From contig NZ_CP109150.1 in the NCBI RefSeq assembly GCF_035920365.1, positions 930,001 through 994,000 on the forward strand: a stretch of 64,000 nucleotides of DNA, in the 5' to 3' direction. The position numbers and the translations under genes are program-made. The DNA is from Micromonospora sp. NBC_01740 (GTDB lineage: Bacteria > Actinomycetota > Actinomycetes > Mycobacteriales > Micromonosporaceae). Of the stretch, positions 8,035-15,762 are shown piece by piece; position 1 is the stretch's first letter; every line of letters begins with the position of its first letter. A model generated the notes under the pieces. The model made no database searches and was not told the origin of the DNA. It worked only from the letters and a program-made list of their open reading frames with translations.

Positions 8035-9411
8035 GCAGCCGACCGCGTCGCCCAAGACCTGCGCGGGCTCGCGGCTGCCGCGGATCCCGGCACGCGGCTG
8101 CCCTCGGTGCGCGAGCTGACCGCCCGGCACCAGGCCTCCCCGGTCACCGTCGCCGAGGCCATCCGCCAGCTCGTGGCCCAGGGAATGGTCGAGACGCGAC
8201 CCGGCAGGGGCACCTTCGTGGCCGCCCCGCCACGCGAGTGGCGCGCCCCCGACCTGTCGTGGCAGACCGTGGCGCTCGGCCCCCGCCGGCCGGGCGAGGA
8301 CGAGATGCAGGCGCTACTGGCGTTACCGCCCGCAGGAGCGATCCCGCTGTCCGGGGGCTACCTGGACGGCGAGCTGCAACCCGCCGCCGCGCTCGGGGCC
8401 GCGCTCACCCGCGCCGCCCGGCAGCCCGCGTCCTGGCAGCGCGGGCCGGCCGAGGGGCGCGAAGACCTGCGCGCCTGGTTCGCCCGCGAGGCCGGGGTCG
8501 GGCTGCGCGCCGAGGACATGGTGGTCTGCCCGGGCGGACAGGCCGCCCTGTCGTCCGCGCTGCGGGCGCTCGCCGCGCCCGGCGACACCCTGCTCGTCGA
8601 GTCACCGACCTACCTGGGCGCGCTGGCCGCCGCCCGGGCGGCCGGCCTCCGGGTGGTGCCCGTGCCCGCCGACGCCGACGGAGTACGCCCCGACCAGCTC
8701 GCCGCCGCGTTCGCCCGCACCGGCGCCCGGCTGTTCTACTGCCAGCCGCTGTACGCCAACCCGCACGGCGCGACGCTCGCGGAGGACCGCCGGGCCCGGG
8801 TCGCCGAGGCCGTACGCGACGCCGGGGCGTTCCTCATCGAGGACGACTACGCCCGCGACCTCACCATCGACGGCCAGGCCCCGCCGCCGCTGGCCGCCGA
8901 CGACCCCGACGGGCACGTCGTCTACCTGCGCTCGCTGACCAAGTCGACCGCTCCCGGGCTGCGCGTCGCCGCGATCGGCGCCCGCGGCCCGGCCGGCGCC
9001 CGGCTGCGGGCGGCCCGGCTGCTCGACGACTTCTTCGTCGCCGGGCCACTGCAACAGGCCACGATCGAGTTCGTCACCACCCCGGCCTGGACGCGCCACC
9101 GCCGCGCCCTGCGCACCGCCCTGCGGACCCGCCGCGAGGCGCTGCTGACCGCGCTCCGCCGGCACCTGCCGGAGCTGGCCCGGCAGCCGGTCCCGCGCGG
9201 CGGCATGCACCTCTGGGTACGCCTGCCGGAGGGCACCGACGACGTCGCGCTGGCTGCCGCCGCGGCCGCCGAAGGCGTCGTCGTCCTCCCCGGCCGCCCC
9301 TGGTACGCCGCCGAACCCCCGGCCCCCCACCTCCGCCTCACCTACGCCGCCGCCCCGCCCGACCTCATGGACGAGGCCGTCCACCGCCTGGCCCGCGCCC
9401 TGCGGGCCTGA
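8020..9411 (+). CDS. MocR-type regulator (GntR winged helix plus aminotransferase domain)
   Basis: 463-aa protein with an N-terminal GntR-type winged helix (residues about 5-70: LPSVRELTARHQASP, then GMVETRPGRGTFV) fused to a class I/II aminotransferase domain. The PLP lysine is Lys308 in SLTKSTAPGLR. MocR proteins sense PLP or amino-acid adducts and regulate vitamin B6, GABA, taurine or transporter genes. Its divergent neighbour, a DMT exporter, is the likely target. The ATG at 8020 shares bases with the neighbour's start; upstream in-frame codons would extend into the transporter gene and were rejected. Confidence 0.9.
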   Translation: MNDGNAADRVAQDLRGLAAAADPGTRLPSVRELTARHQASPVTVAEAIRQLVAQGMVETRPGRGTFVAAPPREWRAPDLSWQTVALGPRRPGEDEMQALLALPPAGAIPLSGGYLDGELQPAAALGAALTRAARQPASWQRGPAEGREDLRAWFAREAGVGLRAEDMVVCPGGQAALSSALRALAAPGDTLLVESPTYLGALAAARAAGLRVVPVPADADGVRPDQLAAAFARTGARLFYCQPLYANPHGATLAEDRRARVAEAVRDAGAFLIEDDYARDLTIDGQAPPPLAADDPDGHVVYLRSLTKSTAPGLRVAAIGARGPAGARLRAARLLDDFFVAGPLQQATIEFVTTPAWTRHRRALRTALRTRREALLTALRRHLPELARQPVPRGGMHLWVRLPEGTDDVALAAAAAAEGVVVLPGRPWYAAEPPAPHLRLTYAAAPPDLMDEAVHRLARALRA

Positions 9412-9435
9412 CCGGGTCGACAAGGGTCCCCGGGG

Positions 9436-10698
9436 TCAGCCGAGCGGCGGGGCGGCGGGCGGCTTCGGGGCGTCGTCCCGCTCCCCCTCGCCGTCCGGCC
9501 GGTCCTGGTCGCCGAAGGACTGCCGGACCCCGCGGTTCGCCTCCTCCTGGCTGATGCCGGAGGCCACCATCAGGTCGCTGGCGGTGGTCCGCACCTGCGC
9601 GATCACCACGCTGCCGGAGAAGCCGACCCCGTCGGCGTACGCCCGGCCGGCCTCGCTGACCGCGCGCAGCGCCCGCTCCCGTGCCTGCTCCGGCTCCTCG
9701 CCGACGGCGAACTCGTGCTTGAGCAGGCGGACCGACTCGGCGAGATGGGCCACCGCGTCGGGCATCGTCTCCGGGATGGGCTCCTCGTCCTCGATCAGGG
9801 TCACCGCGCGCCGGGTCAGCGTGCCGGCGTTGCGCATCGCCCGGTCGATCGGGTCGGCGGCCTCGGCGTAGTGGGTGAGCTCGTCCCGCCGGTGCCACCG
9901 GGCCGGCGAGAGCATGGCGGTCTCCTTCGCCCCCTCGATGGCCTCGGTGAAGGCGGCCAGCTCCTCCTGGTTGTTGCGGAGCCGGTCCAGGGCCCGCTGG
10001 GCCTTGTCCCGGTCCCGGTCCCGCAGGGCGTCCGCGGCCATGTCGAGCTGGGCGGCGAGCAGGTCCAGGGCCGGCCGGGCGGCCCGGTTGATGACCCGCA
10101 GCGGATTGAGCGGCAGCAGGACCGCGGTGACCAGCAGGGCGATGCCGCCGCCGACGAACGCGTCGATGAACCGGGGGATCTCCAGGTTCTCGGTCGACGG
10201 GCTGAGCGTGACGATCAGCACCGCCGTGGCCGCCGCCTGGATGACGATGGCCACGCTGGCGCCCGCGAAGATGGTCAGCACGATGGCCAGGGTGACCACC
10301 AGGCCGAGCTGCCACGGACCGGTGCCGAGCAGGTAGATGAGGAAGTCGCCGACGGCCACCCCGATCGCCACCCCGACGATCAGCTCCACCGTACGACGGA
10401 ACCGCTGGCCGACCGAGGCGGCGAGGGTGCCGACCGCGGAGATCGGCGCGAAGACCGGTTGCGGGTTGCCGAGCAGCTCGTGCGCCGCCAGCCAGGACAG
10501 TCCGGCGGCGAGGCCCGCCTGCACGGCGAGGCCCATCGCCATCCGCAACCGGTGCAGGCGGTCGTGCAGGGTGACCTTGCTGCGGTGCCGCAGGGTCTCC
10601 ACGGCTCGGGCGACCCGGGCCGTGTCGAGCTCCTTCCCCCGGTCGCGCAATATGGCGCGTCGCACCAGTGAGGATCGACGGTCCCGGGCCACGGCCAT
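9436..10698 (-). CDS. FUSC-family membrane protein (aromatic acid exporter-like)
   Basis: 420-aa inner-membrane protein of the FUSC/ArAE family. A hydrophilic N-terminus (about 50 residues) precedes six hydrophobic segments (about 53-190) containing the family-typical PVFAPISAVGTLAASVGQRFRRTVE, then a long helical cytoplasmic domain, rich in charged residues, to the C-terminus. Family members are proposed exporters of aromatic acids or polyamines, or envelope proteins of unknown cargo. It converges on the mocR-like gene with 24 bp between stops. The start ATG at 10698 lacks a clear ribosome binding site. Confidence 0.85.
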   Translation of the reverse strand: MAVARDRRSSLVRRAILRDRGKELDTARVARAVETLRHRSKVTLHDRLHRLRMAMGLAVQAGLAAGLSWLAAHELLGNPQPVFAPISAVGTLAASVGQRFRRTVELIVGVAIGVAVGDFLIYLLGTGPWQLGLVVTLAIVLTIFAGASVAIVIQAAATAVLIVTLSPSTENLEIPRFIDAFVGGGIALLVTAVLLPLNPLRVINRAARPALDLLAAQLDMAADALRDRDRDKAQRALDRLRNNQEELAAFTEAIEGAKETAMLSPARWHRRDELTHYAEAADPIDRAMRNAGTLTRRAVTLIEDEEPIPETMPDAVAHLAESVRLLKHEFAVGEEPEQARERALRAVSEAGRAYADGVGFSGSVVIAQVRTTASDLMVASGISQEEANRGVRQSFGDQDRPDGEGERDDAPKPPAAPPLG

Positions 10699-10766
10699 GG
10701 CGGGGACTACCCGTGGCGCGCCGGGTGAATCCTCGGCGGCGACGGCGGTAGGGCAGACTGGGCCGG

Positions 10767-11402
10767 GTGGCCGATCTTCTCGACCGGTGGCGGGCCGCGG
10801 CCCGGGGCGCCGGGATGACCGACGCGGCGGAGCTGAGCCGGGTCGGCGAGGACCTGCTGGCCCGCTGGCGGGAGCCGCACCGGCACTACCACGACGCCGA
10901 CCACCTGACGGCCGTCCTCGACGTGGTCGACGCCCATGCGCCGGCCGCCGGGCGGCCGGACCTGGTGCGCCTCGCGGCCTGGTGCCACGACGCCGTCTAC
11001 GACCCGCGCGCCGGGGGCGACGCCAACGAGCGCGACAGCGCGGCGCTCGCCGGGACGCTGCTCACCCGGGCGGGCCTGCCGGCCGACGCCGTGGCCGAGG
11101 TGCGCCGGCTGGTGCTGCTCACCGCCGGGCACGCCGTGGAGCCGGGCGACGCCGACGGTGCGCTGCTCTGCGACGCCGACCTCGCCGTCCTGGCGGCGCC
11201 GCCCGAGGCGTACGACCGCTACGCCGCGGCCATCCGACGGGAGTACGCGCACGTGCCCGAGCCCGACTTCCGGGCCGGCCGCGCCCGGGTGCTCGCCGGG
11301 CTGCTCGCCCTGCCGGCGCTGTTCCGGCTGCCGCCGCTGGCACGGCGCTGGGAGCCCCGGGCCCGCGCCAACCTGACCCGCGAGATGTCCACGCTCCGCT
11401 AG
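10767..11402 (+). CDS. HD-domain metal-dependent phosphohydrolase
   Basis: 211-aa protein of the predicted HD-superfamily phosphohydrolase group. Metal ligands are visible in HYHDADH (residues about 40-46), AAWCHDAVYD (about 69-78) and the later LLCDADLAVL. Family members of this size hydrolyse nucleotides or phosphoesters, but the substrate is unknown. The start is GTG at 10767, in a region divergent from the FUSC gene. Its TAG stop shares a CTAG with the stop of the converging DUF4031 gene, so the two genes overlap by 4 bp tail to tail. Confidence 0.85.
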   Translation: MADLLDRWRAAARGAGMTDAAELSRVGEDLLARWREPHRHYHDADHLTAVLDVVDAHAPAAGRPDLVRLAAWCHDAVYDPRAGGDANERDSAALAGTLLTRAGLPADAVAEVRRLVLLTAGHAVEPGDADGALLCDADLAVLAAPPEAYDRYAAAIRREYAHVPEPDFRAGRARVLAGLLALPALFRLPPLARRWEPRARANLTREMSTLR

Positions 11403-11692
11403 CCCCCCGCACCCACCTCCACCCCACGCGGGCGGGCCAGGTGCTTGGGGCGGCGCAGCCCGGCCTGCCGGAGCAGGCGCACCAGCTCCCGGCTCGGCAC
11501 CACCCGGGCGCCCAGCCAGACCGCCATCGCGAACCGGTCGGCCGGGATGTCGTAGTGGTCCCGGTCGAACCCCCGGCGGGGCACGCCCAGCATCTCGGCG
11601 AAGGCGTGCAGCTCGGCGGGGGAGACGTCGCTGATCAGGTGGGACCAGAGCCGCCCCCGCCACGGCCAGGCGGGCCGGTCCAGGTAGAGCAT
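11399..11692 (-). CDS. DUF4031 domain protein
   Basis: 97-aa protein covering the whole DUF4031 domain: an N-terminal MLYLDRPAWPWRGRLWSHL, then DHYDIPADRFAMAVWLGA and a basic C-terminus (LRQAGLRRPKHLARPRG). Function of this family is unknown; it is widespread in actinobacteria. The chosen ATG matches the usual N-terminus of the family; a GTG seven codons upstream (11713) is possible. The 3' end overlaps the HD-domain gene by 4 bp on the opposite strand, and the 5' end is divergent from the FAD-linked oxidase gene. Confidence 0.8.
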   Translation of the reverse strand: MLYLDRPAWPWRGRLWSHLISDVSPAELHAFAEMLGVPRRGFDRDHYDIPADRFAMAVWLGARVVPSRELVRLLRQAGLRRPKHLARPRGVEVGAGG

Positions 11693-11760
11693 GTCGGCCA
11701 AGGTACCCCGCACCGGGGACCGGTTGGTGATCGCGCGGGACCGACCGTAGCCTCGGCGAC

Positions 11761-13161
11761 ATGGCCGGATCCCCCCTCCTCGACGACCTGCGGGCGGCGC
11801 TCGGCGACGACGCCGTCCTCACCGACCCGGACCTGTTGCGGATGCACGAGCGGGACGAGGCCGACCTCTGCGCCGCAGGTACGCCCCTGGTCGTGGTCCG
11901 TCCCCGCACCACCGCACAGGTGGCCGCCGCGCTGCGGGCGGCCGCGCGGCACGGCGTACCGGTGGTGCCGCAGGGGGCGCGCACGGGGCTGGCCGGCGCC
12001 GCCAACGCCGTCGACGGCGCGATGGTGGTCAGCATGGTCGCGATGGACGCCGTGCTGGAGATCGACCCGGTGAGCCGGATCGCCGTGGTGCAGCCCGGCG
12101 TGGTCAACGCGACGCTCGCCGCCGCCGTGGCGGAGCAGGGGCTGTGGTACCCGCCCGACCCGGGCTCGTGGGAGTCGTCCACGATCGGCGGGAACGTCGC
12201 CACCAACGCGGGTGGCATGTGCTGCGTCAAGTACGGCGTCACCACCGAGTACGTGCTGGGCCTGGAGGTGGTACTCGCCTCCGGCGAGGTGCTGCGCACC
12301 GGCCGGCGTACCGCCAAGGGGGTGGCCGGGTACGACCTCACCCGGCTCTTCGTCGGCTCCGAGGGCACCCTCGGGGTGATCACCGAGGTGACCGTGGCGC
12401 TGCGGCCCGCACCGGCACAGTCGCTGACCATGGTGGCGGTCTTCCCGTCCACCGCCGCGGCCGGCGCGGCCGTCGCCGAGATCGCCGCCCGGGGGCTCTC
12501 CCCCAGCCTGCTGGAGCTGCTCGACCGGACGCACCTGCGGGCGATCGAGGCGTACCGCCCGATGGGCCTGCGGACGGACGCCCAGGCGCTGCTGCTGGCC
12601 GCCGCCGACACCGGCTCCCGCGCGGCCGACGATCTGGCGGGCCTGGCCGCGGTCTGCGAGGCGGCCGGCGCCGACGAGGTCTACGCGGCCACCGACGCCG
12701 TGGAGGCGGCGGCCCTGTTGCAGGCGCGCCGGCTCGCGCACCCGGCGATGGAGAAGTTCGCGGCGGAGACCTACCCGGGCGGCAACGGCGGCCTGGTCAT
12801 CGACGACGTGGCGGTCCCCCGGGGCGCGTTGGCGGCGCTGCTCGACGGGGTGGCCCGGATCGCGGTGGAGTGCGACGTGCCGATCGGCGTGGTCGGCCAC
12901 GCCGGCGACGGCAACATGCACCCGAACATCGTGGTGGACCGGGCCGACCCGGCGAGCCTCGAACGCGGCCGGCGCGCGTTCGACGAGATCATGCGCCTCG
13001 GCCTCGAACTGGGCGGCACCTGCACCGGCGAGCACGGCGTGGGCCTGCTCAAGCGCGACTGGCTGGCCCGCGAGATCGGCCCGGTGAGCCTGCGGGTGCA
13101 CCAGGCGATCAAGGCCGCCCTGGACCCGGCCGGCCTGCTCAACCCCGGCAAGGTCCTCTGA
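11761..13161 (+). CDS. FAD-linked oxidase (GlcD / D-lactate dehydrogenase type)
   Basis: 466-aa flavoprotein of the glycolate oxidase GlcD / D-lactate dehydrogenase family. The PCMH-type FAD-binding domain occupies about residues 40-220 (VVVRPRTTAQV, GARTGLAGAANA, GSWESSTIGGNVATNAGG). The C-terminal FAD-oxidase domain follows, with GHAGDGNMHPNI metal/substrate residues and GTCTGEHGVGLLKR. It oxidises a 2-hydroxy acid to the 2-oxo acid. No GlcE/GlcF partner is adjacent, so it probably acts alone, and the substrate (D-lactate, glycolate or another) is undetermined. ATG start, divergent from the DUF4031 gene. Confidence 0.92.
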   Translation: MAGSPLLDDLRAALGDDAVLTDPDLLRMHERDEADLCAAGTPLVVVRPRTTAQVAAALRAAARHGVPVVPQGARTGLAGAANAVDGAMVVSMVAMDAVLEIDPVSRIAVVQPGVVNATLAAAVAEQGLWYPPDPGSWESSTIGGNVATNAGGMCCVKYGVTTEYVLGLEVVLASGEVLRTGRRTAKGVAGYDLTRLFVGSEGTLGVITEVTVALRPAPAQSLTMVAVFPSTAAAGAAVAEIAARGLSPSLLELLDRTHLRAIEAYRPMGLRTDAQALLLAAADTGSRAADDLAGLAAVCEAAGADEVYAATDAVEAAALLQARRLAHPAMEKFAAETYPGGNGGLVIDDVAVPRGALAALLDGVARIAVECDVPIGVVGHAGDGNMHPNIVVDRADPASLERGRRAFDEIMRLGLELGGTCTGEHGVGLLKRDWLAREIGPVSLRVHQAIKAALDPAGLLNPGKVL

Positions 13162-13246
13162 CGGGCGCGGCGCGACGGCCTTCCGCCGGCCCGCGGTCCG
13201 GACGCCGGTGGCGCCGGTCCCGGAGCCTCCGCCGGGGGCGCGGCCG

Positions 13247-13777
13247 TCAGGCGGTCATCTCGGCCGGGGTGGCCTGGGTGAGCAGCAGCAGGATCTCGTT
13301 GGCGATGGGCGGGTGCTCCTCGCCCGGGCAGTCCTGCGACGTGACCAGGCCGGTCGAGGTGAGCAGGCTGGAGGTCAACGCGTCGATGCAGGTGACCTGG
13401 TAGCGCCGGACCTGGTCGGTCTCCTTCGCCAGGCCCGGGTCGGCGAGCAGTTCCTGGAGCCGGGCGACGTGTTCCGGGCCGAGCACCCCGGTCGACGTCA
13501 CGCCGTCGCCGGCGCAGTCGACACACTCCCACCTGCCGTCCGGTTCCACCTTGAGCGTGCGCAGCGGGCCGTCCGTGCCGACCCGCTGGAGGAGGCTGAC
13601 CTCGCCCTTTCCGGCGGTCGCCGCACCGCCGGGCCCCGGCTGCGACAGCCCGGTGCCCGCCGGACCCGGCGCGGGCGCGTCGTCGGCGCTTCCGGGCAGC
13701 GAGCAGCCGGCGAGGGCGGCGGCCAACAGGGCGGCGACGGACACGCGGACCGGACGCAACCAGGAAGCGGAGGGCAC
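13247..13777 (-). CDS. Secreted lipoprotein, unknown function
   Basis: 176-aa protein with a lipoprotein signal peptide: basic N-terminus (WLRPVRVSV), hydrophobic stretch and lipobox LAGC (Cys about residue 25). A Pro/Gly/Ala linker follows, then a globular domain with two CxxC-like cysteines (WECVDC) and a CIDALTSSLL segment. The C-terminal part resembles small secreted domains of emfourin type only in general pattern, so no function is given. Start is the GTG at 13777. It is transcribed away from the FAD oxidase and lies upstream of glpD on the same strand but with a 90-bp spacer. Confidence 0.75.
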   Translation of the reverse strand: MPSASWLRPVRVSVAALLAAALAGCSLPGSADDAPAPGPAGTGLSQPGPGGAATAGKGEVSLLQRVGTDGPLRTLKVEPDGRWECVDCAGDGVTSTGVLGPEHVARLQELLADPGLAKETDQVRRYQVTCIDALTSSLLTSTGLVTSQDCPGEEHPPIANEILLLLTQATPAEMTA

Positions 13778-13866
13778 GGGCCGGAACCTATCCCACCGTG
13801 GGTGAGGGCCGTAACCGCTCTCCGGGGTGGGGCGGGCGAATGTAGGGGTGACCGGGGCCGGGCCGG

Positions 13867-15699
13867 TCAGCGGGACGAGGACGGCAGTTCGGCCTGGTCG
13901 TCGTCCACGCCGCGGTCCGCCGCGAAGCCCCGTACGTCGGGCGCACCGAGCCGGGCGGCGTCGGCGGTGGCGTCGTCGGGCATCAGCTGGGACTCGCGTT
14001 CCGCCTCGACCCGGGCACGGTAGTGCTCCACCTCGCGGGCCCGGGTGGCCTCGTCCCAGCCGAGCACCGCGCCCATCAGCTCGGCCGCGTGGCCCGCCGA
14101 CTCCAGGCCCCGGTGCGCCGTCTCGAAGGAGATCCGGGTCCGCCGGGTGAGCACGTCCTCCAGGTGCAGCGCCCCCTCGGCCCGGGCCGCGTACGTCACC
14201 TCGGCGGCCAGGTACTCCGGTGCGCCGGCCAGCGGGGAGGCCAGCAGCGGGTCCGCGTCGATCAGCGCGAGCAGGTCGCGGGTGAGGGTGCCGTAGCGCT
14301 CCAGCAGGTGCTCGACCACCCCGACCGGCATCCCGTGCCGGCGGGCGAGGTCCGCCCGGTCCCGCCACGTCGCCGGGTAGCCGTCGGCGCCGAGCAGCGG
14401 CAGGTCGGCGGTGCGGGAGGGGCGTACGGCGCCGAGCCGGTGGGCGGCCCGGTCGACCACGTCGGAGGCCATCACCCGGTACGTCGTGTACTTGCCGCCC
14501 GCGACCAGCAGCAGCCCGAGCATCGGCTCGAAGACGGCGTGCTCGCGGGACAGCTTGGAGGTGGAGTCCGCCTCGCCGGCCAGCAGCGGCCGCAGCCCGG
14601 CGTAGACGCCCTCGATGTCGGCCGTCGTGAGCGGCCGGTCGAGCACCGTGTTGACCTGGTCCAGCAGGTATTCGATGTCCCGGGCGGAGGCCGCCGGGTG
14701 GGACCGGTCCAGCCGCCAGTCGGTGTCGGTGGTGCCGATGATCCAGTGCCCGCCCCACGGGATGACGAAGAGCACGCTGGTGGCCGTACGCAGGATCAGC
14801 CCGGCCTCGCCGGTGATCGCCGAGCGGGGCACCACCAGGTGCACGCCCTTGGAGGCCCGGACGCGGATGCCGGGGCGCAGCCCGACGTCGTTCAGCATCC
14901 GCGACATGTCGTCGCTCCACACCCCGGTGGCGGCGATGACGGTGCGGGCGCGTACCTCGAACTCGGCGTCCGGGGAGCCGGCGGGTGCCTCCAGGTCGCG
15001 GACCCGGACGCCGGTCACCTCGCGGGCCTGCCGGATGAGCCCGACCGCCCGGGTGCTGTTCACCACGGTCGCGCCGAGGCTGGCCGCCGTGCGGGCCAGG
15101 GTCACCACCAGCCGCGCGTCGTCGACCTGACCGTCGTAGTAGCGGATCGCGCCGGCCACGGCGTCGGCGCGCAGGCTGGGGAAGACGCGGCGGGCGCCCT
15201 CGCGGGTCAGGTGCCGGTGCAGCGGCATGCCGCGCCCGCCGCCGAAGACCCCGGCGAAGGCGTCGTACGCCGCGACGCCGGCGCCGTAGTAGGAGCGGCG
15301 GAACACCCGGGCCGGCAGGCCGCGTACGCCCCGCCCGTCGGGCAGCGGGACCAGGATGGGCACCGGCCGGACCAGGTGCGGGGCCAGCCGGGTGGCGAGC
15401 AGCCCGCGCTCGGTGAGCGCCTCGTGCACCAGGTGGAACTCCAACTGCTCCAGGTAGCGCAGGCCCCCGTGGATGAGCTTGCTGGAGCGGCTGGAGGTGC
15501 CGGCGGCGTAGTCGCGCGCCTCCACCAGGGCCACCTTCAGCCCTCGCGAGGCGGCGTCCAGGGCGGCACCCGCCCCGGTCGCACCACCGCCGATGACCAG
15601 CACGTCGAAGCGTTCGGTGCGCAGGCGGCGCAGGTCGGCGGCCCGGCGCTCGGGGGAGAGCTGGCCGGCCGTCGTTCGGGACACGTTGGGGTCACGCAC
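13867..15699 (-). CDS. glpD: Glycerol-3-phosphate dehydrogenase, FAD-dependent
   Basis: 610-aa membrane-associated flavoenzyme oxidising sn-glycerol-3-phosphate to dihydroxyacetone phosphate and feeding electrons to quinones. The N-terminal FAD-binding motif (VLVIGGGATGAGAALDAASRG) and GTSSRSSKLIHGGLRYLEQ are characteristic, as are IPWGGHWIIGTTDTDW and GGKYTTYRVMASDVVD in the middle and the C-terminal DAO_C domain. The start GTG at 15699 gives a tail-to-head gap of 63 bp to the divergent protease gene. No glpF or glpK is adjacent. The frame stays open far upstream because of GC bias, but those codons overlap the protease gene and are not real coding sequence. Confidence 0.95.
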   Translation of the reverse strand: MRDPNVSRTTAGQLSPERRAADLRRLRTERFDVLVIGGGATGAGAALDAASRGLKVALVEARDYAAGTSSRSSKLIHGGLRYLEQLEFHLVHEALTERGLLATRLAPHLVRPVPILVPLPDGRGVRGLPARVFRRSYYGAGVAAYDAFAGVFGGGRGMPLHRHLTREGARRVFPSLRADAVAGAIRYYDGQVDDARLVVTLARTAASLGATVVNSTRAVGLIRQAREVTGVRVRDLEAPAGSPDAEFEVRARTVIAATGVWSDDMSRMLNDVGLRPGIRVRASKGVHLVVPRSAITGEAGLILRTATSVLFVIPWGGHWIIGTTDTDWRLDRSHPAASARDIEYLLDQVNTVLDRPLTTADIEGVYAGLRPLLAGEADSTSKLSREHAVFEPMLGLLLVAGGKYTTYRVMASDVVDRAAHRLGAVRPSRTADLPLLGADGYPATWRDRADLARRHGMPVGVVEHLLERYGTLTRDLLALIDADPLLASPLAGAPEYLAAEVTYAARAEGALHLEDVLTRRTRISFETAHRGLESAGHAAELMGAVLGWDEATRAREVEHYRARVEAERESQLMPDDATADAARLGAPDVRGFAADRGVDDDQAELPSSSR

Positions 15700-15762
15700 C
15701 CGTCCACGGTAACCGCCGCCGCCACCCGGCGGGACAGCCCATCCGCGCCGTACTGTCTGGGG